The notes beneath the pieces are model-generated. The model saw only the letters and a list, made by a program, of their open reading frames with translations. It was not told where the DNA came from and did no database searches. A stretch of DNA of 64,000 nucleotides from Deltaproteobacteria bacterium RBG_13_43_22 (GTDB lineage Bacteria > Desulfobacterota > RBG-13-43-22): NCBI GenBank assembly GCA_001797675.1, contig MGQB01000023.1:124001-188000 (forward strand), in the 5' to 3' direction. Of the stretch, positions 34,257 to 43,196 are shown piece after piece. Positions within the stretch are counted from its first letter, which is position 1; every line of letters starts with the position of its first letter. The position numbers and the translations under genes were made by a program.

Positions 34257-35024
34257 TCACCCTTTCGCCAGTATAAGAATTTGGTTGATCTCTTCTTTTA
34301 AGCCTGAAAATTGGGCTCCAAGAAAATTAATCAATAAGGGGGTAGACAAAAATAAAATCACCAGTCCGATGAATACATAGACCGGAAGGCTGACAAAAAA
34401 AATGTTTACCTGGGGGGCGGCCTTGTAAATAAACCCCATCAGGACATTGACGATAATCATTCCCACCAGGACCGGGGCGGCGATCTTAACGGCCAAGACC
34501 AATACCTGCCCGCCGATGGAAAGGCCTTTAACCAAGAGATTGTCAATCCGTATCCGCCCCACCGGCAACACCTCGTAGCTTTTGGCAATGATGGCAATCA
34601 GGTCGTGATGAAGATCCAAGGCCAAAAAAAGCAGCATGGCCAGGAGTCCTAATATGGTGGAAATTTCGGTGGACTGTCCCATCTCCGGATTGAATACGGT
34701 GGCGATGGAAACGCCCATGGAATCACTGATCAAGGTTCCGGCCAATTCTACGGCTGCAAAAATGATTCTTGCGGAAAAGCCCAGGATCGCCCCTAAAAGC
34801 AATTCTTGAATGAGGACCATCAAAATATCCTGGTTTCGTATTTCCATAGGAACCACCGGGGCCAGCACATAGGCGACGGCTAAGACAATCCCGATCTTAA
34901 AGGTCTTGGGAAATTGTTTTCCGCTCCAGAAAGGCAGCAGAAATAAGATGACCCCAAGACGGATCAGGAGGATGAGAAAATTGGAAAAATATCTGGCTAA
35001 AACAAAAGTGCTTTCCAAGGTCAA
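34257..35024 (-). CDS. fliR: Flagellar export protein FliR
   Basis: This 255-residue membrane protein has about six helices and conserved patterns RLGVILFLLPFWSGKQFP, KIGIVLAVAYVLAP and VGMIIVNVLMGFIYKAAPQ. It forms the export gate core with FliP and FliQ. The start codon appears to be TTG at 35024, or the TTG two codons later, behind AAGGA; no ATG is available near the expected start. It lies 10 bp before flhB. Confidence 0.93.
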   Translation of the reverse strand: MTLESTFVLARYFSNFLILLIRLGVILFLLPFWSGKQFPKTFKIGIVLAVAYVLAPVVPMEIRNQDILMVLIQELLLGAILGFSARIIFAAVELAGTLISDSMGVSIATVFNPEMGQSTEISTILGLLAMLLFLALDLHHDLIAIIAKSYEVLPVGRIRIDNLLVKGLSIGGQVLVLAVKIAAPVLVGMIIVNVLMGFIYKAAPQVNIFFVSLPVYVFIGLVILFLSTPLLINFLGAQFSGLKEEINQILILAKG

Positions 35025-35073
35025 GATTCCTTACGACGGAGGCACTGTGGGGTGACCCGTTCGGTTTTGATTT

Positions 35074-35343
35074 CTATTTTATGTACATGGGGATATTTTC
35101 AATTATATTCGTGGTATACTGCGTAACGATCCGGGCCATCCAGGGTAGCATCAAATAAAAACAAACACCGACGGCGATGATTTTGGGGACAAAGGTTAAC
35201 GTAAATTCCTGGATCTGGGTCACGGCTTGAAAAAAACTGATGATCAAGCCTACCAATAAGCTGACCAGCAGGACCGGCCCGGCGGTGATGAGAATCGTCA
35301 TAAACAAATTCCCGAATATCTCCTTTAAGGATTCAACACTCAT
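35074..35343 (-). CDS. fliQ: Flagellar export protein FliQ
   Basis: This 89-residue protein has two membrane helices, with [40 protein letters not shown] and the family-typical length. It joins FliP and FliR in the export gate. The start overlaps the fliP stop by 4 bp. Confidence 0.95.
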   Translation of the reverse strand: MSVESLKEIFGNLFMTILITAGPVLLVSLLVGLIISFFQAVTQIQEFTLTFVPKIIAVGVCFYLMLPWMARIVTQYTTNIIENIPMYIK

Positions 35344-36002
35344 AGAAACGTCCTGACAAGGGAACCGATTAATAAATTCCAGCCGTCCACCAAAACAAAT
35401 AACAGCAATTTAAAAGGCAGCGATATCATGACCGGGGGAAGCATCATCATACCCATGGATAATAAAATACTGGCCACCACCATATCAATGACCAGAAAAG
35501 GGAGAAAGATCAAAAAACCGATCTCAAAGGCCGTCTTTAACTCACTGATGGCAAAAGCCGGGATCAATATCTTCAAAGGGACATCCCCGGGCTGTGCCGG
35601 CACCTTTTCCCTGGAAAGCTTGATAAAAAGGGCGATATCTTTTTGCCGGGTCTGTTTGAGCATGAACTTCTTAATGGGGAACTCGGCCCGATGAAAGGCC
35701 TCGGTCATGGTAATTTTCTTCTCCGAATACGGTTGAAAGGCATCGGTATTAATGGCGCTGATGGTCGGAGACATAATAAATAGGGTCAAAAATAAAGAAA
35801 GGCCGATCACGACCGGATTGGGCGGAATTTGGTGCCCACCCAATCCTTGTCGTAACAAAGCCAGAACCACCACAATTCGGGTAAAGGAGGTGAGCATGAC
35901 CAGAACAGCCGGGAGAAGAGACAGGAGACTGATAATAAAAAAGATGGATAAAACAGGATTATTGAAATCAAGACCCTTGCTGATATCCGGGAGGTTATTC
36001 AT
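35340..36002 (-). CDS. fliP: Flagellar export protein FliP
   Basis: This 220-residue protein has about four membrane helices and the FliP signature patterns [40 protein letters not shown] and [21 protein letters not shown] start it at the ATG at 36002 preceded by AGAGGA; the frame is open to an ATG at 36056 inside fliO. The start overlaps the fliO stop by 8 bp. It lacks a clear cleavable signal peptide beyond the first hydrophobic helix. Confidence 0.95.
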   Translation of the reverse strand: MNNLPDISKGLDFNNPVLSIFFIISLLSLLPAVLVMLTSFTRIVVVLALLRQGLGGHQIPPNPVVIGLSLFLTLFIMSPTISAINTDAFQPYSEKKITMTEAFHRAEFPIKKFMLKQTRQKDIALFIKLSREKVPAQPGDVPLKILIPAFAISELKTAFEIGFLIFLPFLVIDMVVASILLSMGMMMLPPVMISLPFKLLLFVLVDGWNLLIGSLVRTFL

Positions 36003-36309
36003 CGATTTCCTCTTTGAGCTTTCTGAGCTTCTCCAGTCTTTCGGAATAAGGGGCATCCCTGTTCTCTATCACCTCTTGGGCTTCCATGGTTTTTAAAACC
36101 CGAAAGCCGTTGGGCATGACGCCGACCACCAGGATCTCGCTTCCCACCTGAAGGGCGGCCACCCCTTTTTTGGAACCCAGCGATTGATAAGCCACCAACT
36201 GGATGATATGGGAATGCTTTTGCTTCCTCCGGTATAAAAACCCAAGGATGACCACGGACAGAACCAATCCTACCAGGGCCGTGATAAAGGACAAAGAACC
36301 CTCAATCAT
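35995..36309 (-). CDS. fliO: Flagellar protein FliO
   Basis: In this 104-residue protein, one membrane helix at residues 6-26 ([20 protein letters not shown]) is followed by a basic stretch and the FliO soluble domain ([35 protein letters not shown]). It assists FliP assembly. The start overlaps fliN by 4 bp. Confidence 0.9.
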   Translation of the reverse strand: MIEGSLSFITALVGLVLSVVILGFLYRRKQKHSHIIQLVAYQSLGSKKGVAALQVGSEILVVGVMPNGFRVLKTMEAQEVIENRDAPYSERLEKLRKLKEEIDE

Positions 36310-36641
36310 TTCAGTTGCCTGATCCTTTCAGAGGGGCTGATGATATCGGTCAGTCTGACCCCAAACTTTTCATTGACCACGACCACCTCACCCCGGGCAA
36401 TCAACCGGTTGTTCACATAGATTTCCATCGGTTCTCCGGCCAGTTTGTCCAGTTCGACCACTGAACCCTGACCTAATTGCAAAAGATCATTGATCAGCAT
36501 TCTGGTCCTCCCCAGTTCTACGGAAATCGACAAGGGAATATCCAGGAGAAACTCCAGATCGCGCGGGGGTCCTGATGGTTTGTTGTCGTTAAGCTCTTCA
36601 AAATTGATTTCCTGTTCCATCAGTTCCGGTTTTTGTTCCAT
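36306..36641 (-). CDS. fliN: Flagellar C-ring protein FliN
   Basis: This 111-residue protein has a short acidic N-terminus and a SpoA/FliN domain: LDIPLSISVELGRTRMLIND, LQLGQGSVVELDKLAGEPME, IYVNNRLIARGEVVVVNEKF. It forms the lower C-ring. I start at the ATG at 36641 behind GAGGG; the longer frame begins with TTG at 36653 overlapping fliM. Length matches FliN, not a FliY fusion. Confidence 0.95.
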   Translation of the reverse strand: MEQKPELMEQEINFEELNDNKPSGPPRDLEFLLDIPLSISVELGRTRMLINDLLQLGQGSVVELDKLAGEPMEIYVNNRLIARGEVVVVNEKFGVRLTDIISPSERIRQLK

Positions 36642-36649
36642 ATCTGCCC

Positions 36650-37624
36650 TCAAACTTTCTCAAAGATTTTTGTTATCCTGATGCCTTGATTCCCTCGGCT
36701 GAAACCGGCGGTTCCTTTCATCTTGGGAACCCCCTCCACGCGAATAGTCAATTCATCGGAAACGGAGGTCTGCAACGGGATCACATTCCCCTTTTCCATG
36801 TGGACCAATTCTCGGAGAGATAATTCCACCTTTCCAATATCCACCTGGAGATCAACATAGGAATCTTTTAACACATCCTTTAAACGGGCGATCCATCGTT
36901 GATCGTTGGACATGAAGTTGGTTCGAATCCCGGAAAACAACTTATCTTTAACCGGTTCAATGATGGAGTAGGGAATACAGAAAAACATCTTACCGATAAA
37001 ATCTTCTATCTCGATTTGGATTTCAATCCGGATGACCGCCTCCGAAGGGGTGACAATGGTGACAAATTGCGGATTCATTTCCGAACCGACATGTTCCGGT
37101 TTCAGGGGCAAGATCCCTTCCCAGGCCTTGGCCAAATCGTTCAAAGCGGTATCCACAATCTTCTTGATGACTTTTTGTTCAATAGCGGTAAAATACCGCC
37201 CTTCACTTTTTACCCAGGGTTTACTCCCCCCGCCGAAAAATTGATCGATAAAGGCAAAAACCATCGGGGCTTCAAACACAACCAGGGCAAATCCTTTCAA
37301 GGGTTCCATTTTAAAAATATTGATACTCGAGGGAAGGGGAAGCGTCCTCATAAATTCCCCGAATTTGATCAAATCGAGGCCGTGGATGGAAACATCAACA
37401 AACTTCATAAGAATGCCGGAAACGGAATTGCGAAAAACCCGACCAAACCGTTCGTTGGCCATTTCCAGGCCCGGCATCCGGCCTCGAATGACGCGCTCAT
37501 GACAGGTAAAATCAAAAGTCCTCACCCCGTAGGAGGGCTCGGTATTGGACTCTGTTTCTATTTCCCCTGAATCCATACCCTTTAACAGGGCATCCACTTC
37601 ATCTTGCGAAAGAAGGTTGTTCAT
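36650..37624 (-). CDS. fliM: Flagellar C-ring switch protein FliM
   Basis: This 324-residue protein opens with the CheY-P-binding peptide LLSQDEVDALLKGM, has a middle CheC-like domain and a C-terminal SpoA domain (DLQVDIGKVELSLRELVHME). It is the switch component contacted by the two CheY proteins encoded here. It overlaps fliL and fliN by 4 bp each. Confidence 0.96.
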   Translation of the reverse strand: MNNLLSQDEVDALLKGMDSGEIETESNTEPSYGVRTFDFTCHERVIRGRMPGLEMANERFGRVFRNSVSGILMKFVDVSIHGLDLIKFGEFMRTLPLPSSINIFKMEPLKGFALVVFEAPMVFAFIDQFFGGGSKPWVKSEGRYFTAIEQKVIKKIVDTALNDLAKAWEGILPLKPEHVGSEMNPQFVTIVTPSEAVIRIEIQIEIEDFIGKMFFCIPYSIIEPVKDKLFSGIRTNFMSNDQRWIARLKDVLKDSYVDLQVDIGKVELSLRELVHMEKGNVIPLQTSVSDELTIRVEGVPKMKGTAGFSRGNQGIRITKIFEKV

Positions 37625-38136
37625 TGCATCACAAAATCCGTAAAATAAACGTTTTTAAAAACATCCTTTTCCATAGCCTGATTCGCCCGGAGTAAAATTT
37701 CATCTTTCAGTTGAAATTTCCCCTCAGGGGAAGAAACGGAATCCGTCGTTTTACTGCTTAACAGCATAATGATGACGTCTCTTAATTTGGGGGAAATTTC
37801 TTTAACTTTCGGTTCGTCCTCTTCCCGCCTCATTTCAAACTGGACCGCCACTTTTAAATGTCTTCCCGGGTCGGAAAGGTTCAGTATGAAAGGATCCATA
37901 GAATAAAGGATTATTTTTTCCCGGGCTTTTTCTTCTTTGGAATTGGCGTGTTGGGTCTTGCCCTTCTCAACAAACAGCTTGGAATATCCCACATATCCCC
38001 CGGCAACAAGAAGCACAATGATCCCTCCCAAAATGATCATCATCTTCTTCCCCAGCCCTTTTGAGGGGGCTTTCATGGATTCCGAGGATGATTCTTCCGT
38101 TTCATCAATCATGATATCTTCTTTGTCCGAATACAT
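37621..38136 (-). CDS. fliL: Stator-associated protein FliL
   Basis: In this 171-residue protein an acidic N-terminus precedes one membrane helix (about residues 31-51, MMIILGGIIVLLVAGGYVGY). The periplasmic domain has PFILNLSDPGRHLKVAVQFE and RDVIIMLLSSKTTDSVSSPE. The C-terminal VYFTDFVMQ is typical. FliL surrounds MotB in the stator. It is the first gene of the fliL-to-fliA operon. Confidence 0.94.
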   Translation of the reverse strand: MYSDKEDIMIDETEESSSESMKAPSKGLGKKMMIILGGIIVLLVAGGYVGYSKLFVEKGKTQHANSKEEKAREKIILYSMDPFILNLSDPGRHLKVAVQFEMRREEDEPKVKEISPKLRDVIIMLLSSKTTDSVSSPEGKFQLKDEILLRANQAMEKDVFKNVYFTDFVMQ

Positions 38137-38202
38137 TCTTCCACCCTTCTATTGAGATTAAAATCACTGTAAAGGGAATTCCCCTGGTTTTCTTTTCTTC
38201 TT

Positions 38203-38218
38203 TCAAATATCATGCCTA
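38203..38218 (-). promoter_or_regulatory. Possible sigma-54 promoter of the fliL operon
   Basis: On the minus strand TAGGCATGATATTTGA has GG and GA separated by exactly ten bases, resembling the -24/-12 consensus with GA replacing GC. A start near 38192 leaves a leader of about 55 nt. The weak -12 lowers confidence, but the same -12 form appears before fliK. Confidence 0.4.
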
Positions 38219-38232
38219 AATTTAACTTATTG

Positions 38233-38300
38233 TAATTCAAGTGAATTATTAAAAGTCACCTATAAGCATCCGGCAGTGACCGTCAAAGAAGTGACTCGGT
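38233..38300. promoter_or_regulatory. Possible activator sites upstream of the fliL promoter
   Basis: A perfect palindrome TAATTCA-AG-TGAATTA lies at 38233-38248. Beyond it are AGTCAC (38254), AGTGAC (38275) and AGTGAC (38290), the last two in direct repeat 15 bp apart. Together they lie 15-100 bp upstream of the possible sigma-54 promoter, where enhancer sites for an NtrC-type activator are expected. No known consensus is claimed. Confidence 0.35.
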
Positions 38301-38384
38301 GATAGTTTTCCAACTGGAGGCAGGGCAGGATCACCCTAAAATAGTCGGCAATAAGGGAAAGATTTTCGTAAGAAGTTAAAAAGC

Positions 38385-38420
38385 AAAGGGGAGAAGGAGA
38401 CGAATCCCATTCTCCCCTTT
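38385..38420 (-). terminator. Rho-independent terminator after flgE
   Basis: AAAGGGGAGAA at 38385-38395 pairs perfectly with TTCTCCCCTTT at 38410-38420 (11 bp, 14-nt loop). On the minus strand it is followed by GCTTTTTAA. It begins 29 nt after the flgE stop, ending the fliK-flgD-flgE operon. Confidence 0.9.
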
Positions 38421-38449
38421 CAGGTTAGGGATTAATGTTGGTAAAGCCC

Positions 38450-39748
38450 TTATCTTTTAATATTAACCAAATCTTGAAGCAGCTCATCCGTCGTGGTAAT
38501 AATCTTGGAGTTGGCTTGAAAGGCCCTCTGGGCTGAAATCAACTTGACAAACTCCTGGGCCAGATCCACGTTACTTAACTCCAGGGAATTGGATAACACC
38601 CGGCCCAGACCCGAAGTTTCCGGGATACCGATCAAGGCTTGACCGGAATCATAGGTCTCGGCATAGAGATTTGATCCTAATTTCTTCAGGCTAGTTGGAT
38701 CCGTGAAACGGGCCAGGGCCACCTGTCCGACAGTCTGTGTTTTCCCATTGGTAAAATTGGCGGTAATAAGTCCTTCTTCAGAAATGGAGATGCTGGATAC
38801 GGTACCGGCCCCATAGCCGTTCTGGGTCTGTTGGTTCACACTAAAGGACGTAGCAAATTGCGTTGTCCCATCCAAGCCGCTTCCGGCCGGCGTTTCTCCG
38901 GTCCCGGTCCCGAAGTTAAAACTAATGGGCTGGGGAGTGATAACTGTAGAACCGAAATCAAAATTGATGGCCACACCGCTGTTATCATCGGTCAGCGTTC
39001 CATCGTTAGCAAAAGAGAGGTCTTGAGTCCCGGCCTCGACCAGCAAACTGGAATCGGTCGGGTCCTCGTGGACATAATGCACTGTCCAGGCCCCATCCCC
39101 GGTCTTGGAAAAATACAGGGTTACATCATGTTCTCCTCCCAAAGAATCATAGACCTTGACGCTGGTGGAATGATTATAATTGGCCGGGTCGTCATTGGTT
39201 CCATCCCCGTTTCCATCCAAGGTAAAGGCGATGGTTTGTGCGGTTTCCGTGGCTTTGAGATTAACGGAAACCGTGGCCTCAGAAGTGGCTTCGGGCTGGC
39301 TTTGCTGATTGGAAAAAGAGATATCACCGGTGGTCCCGGTGATCTTGCCATCCGCGTCGGCTAGATAGCCCTGTAAGACATAGCCTTCCGCATTGACCAC
39401 CTTCTCGTTCTTGTCCAAAGAAAAGTGTCCGTCACGGGTATAATACTTGTTTGATCCATCGCTGACCATAAAAAGCCCGTCACCATCAACGGCCAGGTCA
39501 AGAGAATTCTCGGTGCTTTCAAAGGAACCTTGGTTAAATTCAGTTGTAACGCTCTTAACAGTCACCCCGCGTCCAATCTGGGACGAACCGGTTGCTCCGG
39601 TAAGGGTTTCACTCAAGACGTCCCCAAAGTTGACCCGAGAGTTTTTAAAACCCGTGGTATTCAGATTGGCAATATTATCCCCGATAACGTCCATGGATGT
39701 GCTGTTGGCGTTCAGGCCGCTTACCCCGGTATAAAGAGATGTTAACAT
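38450..39748 (-). CDS. flgE: Hook protein FlgE
   Basis: This 432-residue protein has N-terminal MLTSLYTGVSGLNANSTSMD and NIANLNTTGFKNSRVNFGD, middle hook domains rich in Thr, Ser and Asp, and C-terminal DLAQEFVKLISAQRAFQANS with TTDELLQDLVNIKR. It forms the hook. It follows flgD by 14 bp, behind AGGAGG. Confidence 0.97.
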   Translation of the reverse strand: MLTSLYTGVSGLNANSTSMDVIGDNIANLNTTGFKNSRVNFGDVLSETLTGATGSSQIGRGVTVKSVTTEFNQGSFESTENSLDLAVDGDGLFMVSDGSNKYYTRDGHFSLDKNEKVVNAEGYVLQGYLADADGKITGTTGDISFSNQQSQPEATSEATVSVNLKATETAQTIAFTLDGNGDGTNDDPANYNHSTSVKVYDSLGGEHDVTLYFSKTGDGAWTVHYVHEDPTDSSLLVEAGTQDLSFANDGTLTDDNSGVAINFDFGSTVITPQPISFNFGTGTGETPAGSGLDGTTQFATSFSVNQQTQNGYGAGTVSSISISEEGLITANFTNGKTQTVGQVALARFTDPTSLKKLGSNLYAETYDSGQALIGIPETSGLGRVLSNSLELSNVDLAQEFVKLISAQRAFQANSKIITTTDELLQDLVNIKR

Positions 39749-39762
39749 TTTTTTTCCCTCCT

Positions 39763-40167
39763 TTAGGAAGATATTTTGGTTATATCGGTCAATGAGACCG
39801 TTTTATTGCTGTCGAGCACTACACTGGTTTCGTCTCCATCAAAACTGATCCCGGTTACCGTTCCGGAAGATCCATCCTCCGTGGTTACTGTCTTCCCAAT
39901 CAGGTTTACCGCCATGCCGTGAAGGAGCGTATTTTGAGAAGTTATCAAATTGTTAAGATTCGTGTTGACGTTATAAAGCTGTTCCAAGGAACTGAATTGG
40001 GCCAACTGGGCGGTAAAGGCCGTACTATCCATGGGGTTTAAGGGGTCTTGGTTTTTTAACTGGGTGGTAAATAGCTTTAAAAAGGTATTTTTATCCAAGG
40101 TGTCGGTACTACTTGAAGCAGTGGTTTCGCTGCTTGAAGTAGTGTAGGTTACTCCTGAGATCGACAT
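39763..40167 (-). CDS. flgD: Hook cap protein FlgD, short form
   Basis: This 134-residue protein has the conserved FlgD N-terminal region: LDKNTFLKLFTTQLKNQDPL, NPMDSTAFTAQLAQFSSLEQ. The C-terminal part (residues 90-134) is just enough for a small beta domain. The Ig-like and larger FLgD domains of enterobacterial FlgD (over 220 residues) are absent; short FlgD proteins are also known in other phyla. It caps the growing hook. Confidence 0.94.
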   Translation of the reverse strand: MSISGVTYTTSSSETTASSSTDTLDKNTFLKLFTTQLKNQDPLNPMDSTAFTAQLAQFSSLEQLYNVNTNLNNLITSQNTLLHGMAVNLIGKTVTTEDGSSGTVTGISFDGDETSVVLDSNKTVSLTDITKISS

Positions 40168-40178
40168 AAAGGCCTCCT

Positions 40179-41969
40179 TTAAATAATAATATGGATCAGG
40201 TGATGATCATTCCTAATAAAAACATTTTCGGAACTTAAGATTGTCCTTGGCTGTTTCCTGACTTCGGAAGGGTCTGGAAGTGGATTTTGATCCCTTCCCT
40301 GGTTTTTTAAGGAAACCGAAAATTCCCCGACCTGAAGACCCTCTTTGACCATTTCTGATAAAAGTTGCGGAAGGTTGTTTTCAATCAAATCTCTTCCTTG
40401 GGAATCCCTCACCGTGATCTGGCCGTGAATCCGATCCTGGATCAGATTCAACTCGATATCCAATTTTCCCAGACCGTCCGGTTCAATTGAGATTTCCATA
40501 GAGGATGGACTATGTTTCCTGATAATAAAGGTCTGCCCGGGGGACAACGTCATACCTAACGGTTTATTAAGGGTTCCCAAAACGTTGAGCTTTTCGGCAA
40601 AGAGGTTTCCCGTATTCAAAAAATCTTTAATGGCACCGGCAATCTCAATGTTTTGAGGATAAACGGCCCCTTTGTTTTCCAGTTCAGCCCGGTTTTGGAT
40701 CGACGGATTATTCTTAGCGTCCTCCTGGTTGAATCCCAAGATCAACCCTTCCTTGCCCTTAACCGGGATGGAATTCTTCAGATCGTTAAGATAACCGTCA
40801 CTCTGGTAAAGAGGCCCTGTCCCCTTTGGTTGATCACTTCCTTTCTCGCCCCCCCCCCTATCTGCCGTTTCAACCGCCTTAACCCATGATGATCGGGAAT
40901 TCGGCTCAGTCTGAAATTCAAAGAATGCATCAACTCCTTTTCCATTTTTCTCCATATTTCGGTTCGAACCCTGTTCTTTATACTCAACCCCTGGTAATTT
41001 TTTCCCCAACGGTTCGACTTTCTTAACAAAAAAGTTATCTATCGGAATCTGAACCGTCTTGGAGTTCACGGTCTCCCCTGACGGAAAAAACCTGTTAACT
41101 ATTAAGCCGTTATCGGGTCCGGTTTCTTCCTCAGGGGTCCCTTTAAGAACAGGTTCTCCAGTGAATTCCGATGGACGAAATCCTAATAAATCAGGTCTTC
41201 CATCACCGGTTCTCTCCGCCAGAACTACTGGTTCTTCCAGCGGAATCTGAACCGTACTTGAGACAACCTTTTCCTTTTGCAGTAAAAATTGGCCGTCCTT
41301 CAATCCCCAACCGGGTCCGGTTTCTTCCTCAAGGGTCCCTTTAAGAACAGGTTCTCCAGTGAATTCCGATGGATGAAATCCTAATAAATCAGGTCTTCCT
41401 TCACCGGTTCTCTCCGCCAGAACTACTGGTTCTTCCAACGGAATCTGAACCGTATTTGAGATCACTGTCTCTCCTGATGTAAAAAACCTGTTGACCGTTA
41501 AGCCGTTATCAGGTCCGGTTTCTTCCTCAAGAGATCTTTTCAGGGCAAGTTGACTATCTTCTGAACTATCTATTAATAGAGGAGGATCACTGAATAATCC
41601 GGGGGGGTTCTCTTGAACTTGAAGCCATTCCTCTTTTTTTTCATCCTGTACAGGCTGAGCCGGTTTTCCCAACTGAGCGACTGTTACTGTTATCGATAGG
41701 TCGGTACAGGCAACGGCCTCCTTATTGGGCTGATCCGTATTCATCAAAGTTTTTTCTTGACTCGATTCTTTCTTAACCTCTTTCGAACTGGAAAGATTTT
41801 CTTGTTGTTCAACCGATACTTGATTTCCATTATTAAATTTTAATGATAATTCCTGAGAAAAATCTGAAGTCTGATCTTCAGGCCGGGCAGGTTGAGACAG
41901 GCTACCAGAACCGGATTTCCCTAGGGCGGTTATCGGATTTCCCAATTCCATTATGTTAAAACTCACCAT
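40179..41969 (-). CDS. fliK: Hook-length control protein FliK with internal repeats
   Basis: This 596-residue protein has a low-complexity N-terminal half with about three 66-residue repeats (198 bp at DNA level, roughly 41060-41560) containing LEEETGPDNGL, VQIPLEEPVVLAERTG and RPDLLGFHPSEFTGEPV. Residues 480-570 match the FliK C-terminal domain: SMEISIEPDGLGKLDIELNL and QLLSEMVKEGLQVGEFSVSL. FliK measures hook length and flips FlhB specificity. The position before flgD-flgE fits. The ATG follows GGCCGGGGAAA. Confidence 0.9.
   Translation of the reverse strand: MVSFNIMELGNPITALGKSGSGSLSQPARPEDQTSDFSQELSLKFNNGNQVSVEQQENLSSSKEVKKESSQEKTLMNTDQPNKEAVACTDLSITVTVAQLGKPAQPVQDEKKEEWLQVQENPPGLFSDPPLLIDSSEDSQLALKRSLEEETGPDNGLTVNRFFTSGETVISNTVQIPLEEPVVLAERTGEGRPDLLGFHPSEFTGEPVLKGTLEEETGPGWGLKDGQFLLQKEKVVSSTVQIPLEEPVVLAERTGDGRPDLLGFRPSEFTGEPVLKGTPEEETGPDNGLIVNRFFPSGETVNSKTVQIPIDNFFVKKVEPLGKKLPGVEYKEQGSNRNMEKNGKGVDAFFEFQTEPNSRSSWVKAVETADRGGGEKGSDQPKGTGPLYQSDGYLNDLKNSIPVKGKEGLILGFNQEDAKNNPSIQNRAELENKGAVYPQNIEIAGAIKDFLNTGNLFAEKLNVLGTLNKPLGMTLSPGQTFIIRKHSPSSMEISIEPDGLGKLDIELNLIQDRIHGQITVRDSQGRDLIENNLPQLLSEMVKEGLQVGEFSVSLKNQGRDQNPLPDPSEVRKQPRTILSSENVFIRNDHHLIHIII
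41060..41560 (-). repeat. 198-bp tandem repeats inside fliK
   Basis: The word GGTCCGG recurs at about 41116, 41314 and 41512, exactly 198 bp apart. The two right-hand copies around 41117-41260 and 41315-41458 differ at only a few bases. The period is in frame (66 codons), so copy-number change would lengthen or shorten FliK without a frameshift. Confidence 0.9.
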
Positions 41970-42062
41970 TTTCCCCGGCCTTCCGTAAGGATACCGTTCA
42001 ACCGTGTCAAATATCTCCCAAGGCCGTTATGGATCTTCTTGGGATCGGTTATCCAGGTACAT

Positions 42063-42079
42063 ATCAATTACCATGCCAA
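42063..42079 (-). promoter_or_regulatory. Possible sigma-54 promoter of the fliK-flgD-flgE operon
   Basis: On the minus strand TTGGCATGGTAATTGAT has a good -24 (TTGGCAT) and, ten bases after GG, GA in place of GC. A start near 42052 gives a leader of about 80 nt. An AT-rich tract at 42121-42185 lies just upstream, and 41970-42270 holds no gene. Confidence 0.5.
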
Positions 42080-42270
42080 TCCAAGGGTGGTCTTCCCGAT
42101 CGGCTAATGGAAAATCTTTGTTCAACTAAAATTAAATTGAAAAATAATAACTAATTAAAAATATTATTATTTTTATCAAATGGATCAGATTTAATAATTG
42201 TCTTGATAAAAAACAGGAAGGTAACTTGAAGATCGTTTTCTAAGGAAAGGTTACTTTAAAGGAAAAGTTT

Positions 42271-42747
42271 TCATTTGGTAGGAATTTTTTTCTCGGTCCT
42301 GGAAATGCCTTCGGTAAATTCGGTTACCTTTTTAGGTTCCATCAATGCCAATATCGCGCCGGCCTTTTTATAGTTCATTTTAAAAACAATTTTAACGGCC
42401 AGGGATTTTTCGAGGCCGGCCAACCTGACTGCAGCTTCTTCCGGCGGCATGGCTTCAAAAGTTTTTACTAAATGTTCTATCCGTTCCGATCGAATCTCCT
42501 CCTGTTTTTTCAAGGCATCTTCGATCTGATTCAGCAATCGGTTTAGCTTTTGAATCTTGATTTCTACTTCTTTTTCGATATTTCGTATTCGCTCTTCCTC
42601 GTTTTTAAGATGCCTCTCTTTCTCGGCCAGTTCATGATGTTTTTTTTCGATAAACCTGCCGGGATCTTCCTGGCTTCCGACTGGGGAAGGGTTTGAGATT
42701 AAAACCCATGAAAGGATAATAATCCAGGCGAAGAAACTCGTTTTCAT
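42271..42747 (-). CDS. MotE/MgtE-N-like flagellar-locus protein
   Basis: In this 158-residue protein an N-terminal hydrophobic segment (FFAWIIILSWVLISNPSPVG) is a signal peptide or anchor. Residues 30-95 are a charged coiled coil, and residues 98-150 match the MgtE N-domain-like motif: FEAMPPEEAAVRLAGLEKSL, IVFKMNYKKAGAILALMEPK. Proteins of this design next to fliJ are called MotE in some genomes and are linked to stator stabilisation. The start overlaps the fliJ stop by 4 bp. Confidence 0.85.
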   Translation of the reverse strand: MKTSFFAWIIILSWVLISNPSPVGSQEDPGRFIEKKHHELAEKERHLKNEEERIRNIEKEVEIKIQKLNRLLNQIEDALKKQEEIRSERIEHLVKTFEAMPPEEAAVRLAGLEKSLAVKIVFKMNYKKAGAILALMEPKKVTEFTEGISRTEKKIPTK

Positions 42748-43196
42748 TTTCGTGACCTGCTCAAAAGGTTCAAAAAATCCATATTTTTTTGTTCCAAAAC
42801 GGCTTCTTCTCTTCTTTCCTGAAGGACTAACTTGTTTTGAACGATCGTGATGGCCTTCTTTTTTTTAAAGGCTTCTAAGAAAAGTGCCCATTGAACCTCC
42901 AGTTCCTTTTCAATCTCCACTATTTTTTTCTTTTTCCGCTCCATGTTAAAAAAACAATTTGAAGCCGATTCAAACAAATGGCCCACTTCATCACTGGTCA
43001 GGACGGCTTGTTGTAAATGTCTTTGTTCAAAGCCGTCGATCGTATCTTGAAGCGCCTTTTCCATGACGGTTAATTTCCCCTTTTCGAGACCGATTCGGTT
43101 GGTCGTTTCTTGAACCTGTAATTCAATGACTTCCTTCTGGTGGTCAATCAAACGGGCGATTTTGGAAACTGTTTTTAATCGCGGGATTATTTTCAA
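42744..43196 (-). CDS. fliJ: Flagellar export protein FliJ
   Basis: I call a 150-residue protein from TTG at 43196, which overlaps the fliI stop (TTGA) and gives the expected FliJ N-terminus KIIPRLKTVSKIARLIDHQK. The rest is a long coiled coil (EVIELQVQETTNRIGLEKGK to QERREEAVLEQKNMDFLNLL), as in FliJ. An ATG-like earlier frame to 43250 would add 18 residues within fliI and is unlikely. FliJ is the stalk of the FliI ATPase. Confidence 0.85.
   Translation of the reverse strand: MKIIPRLKTVSKIARLIDHQKEVIELQVQETTNRIGLEKGKLTVMEKALQDTIDGFEQRHLQQAVLTSDEVGHLFESASNCFFNMERKKKKIVEIEKELEVQWALFLEAFKKKKAITIVQNKLVLQERREEAVLEQKNMDFLNLLSRSRK

Noticed and set aside
36899-37570. 223-codon plus-strand frame over fliM
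   Set aside because: It is antisense to a strong fliM match and has no protein motif; it is a composition effect.
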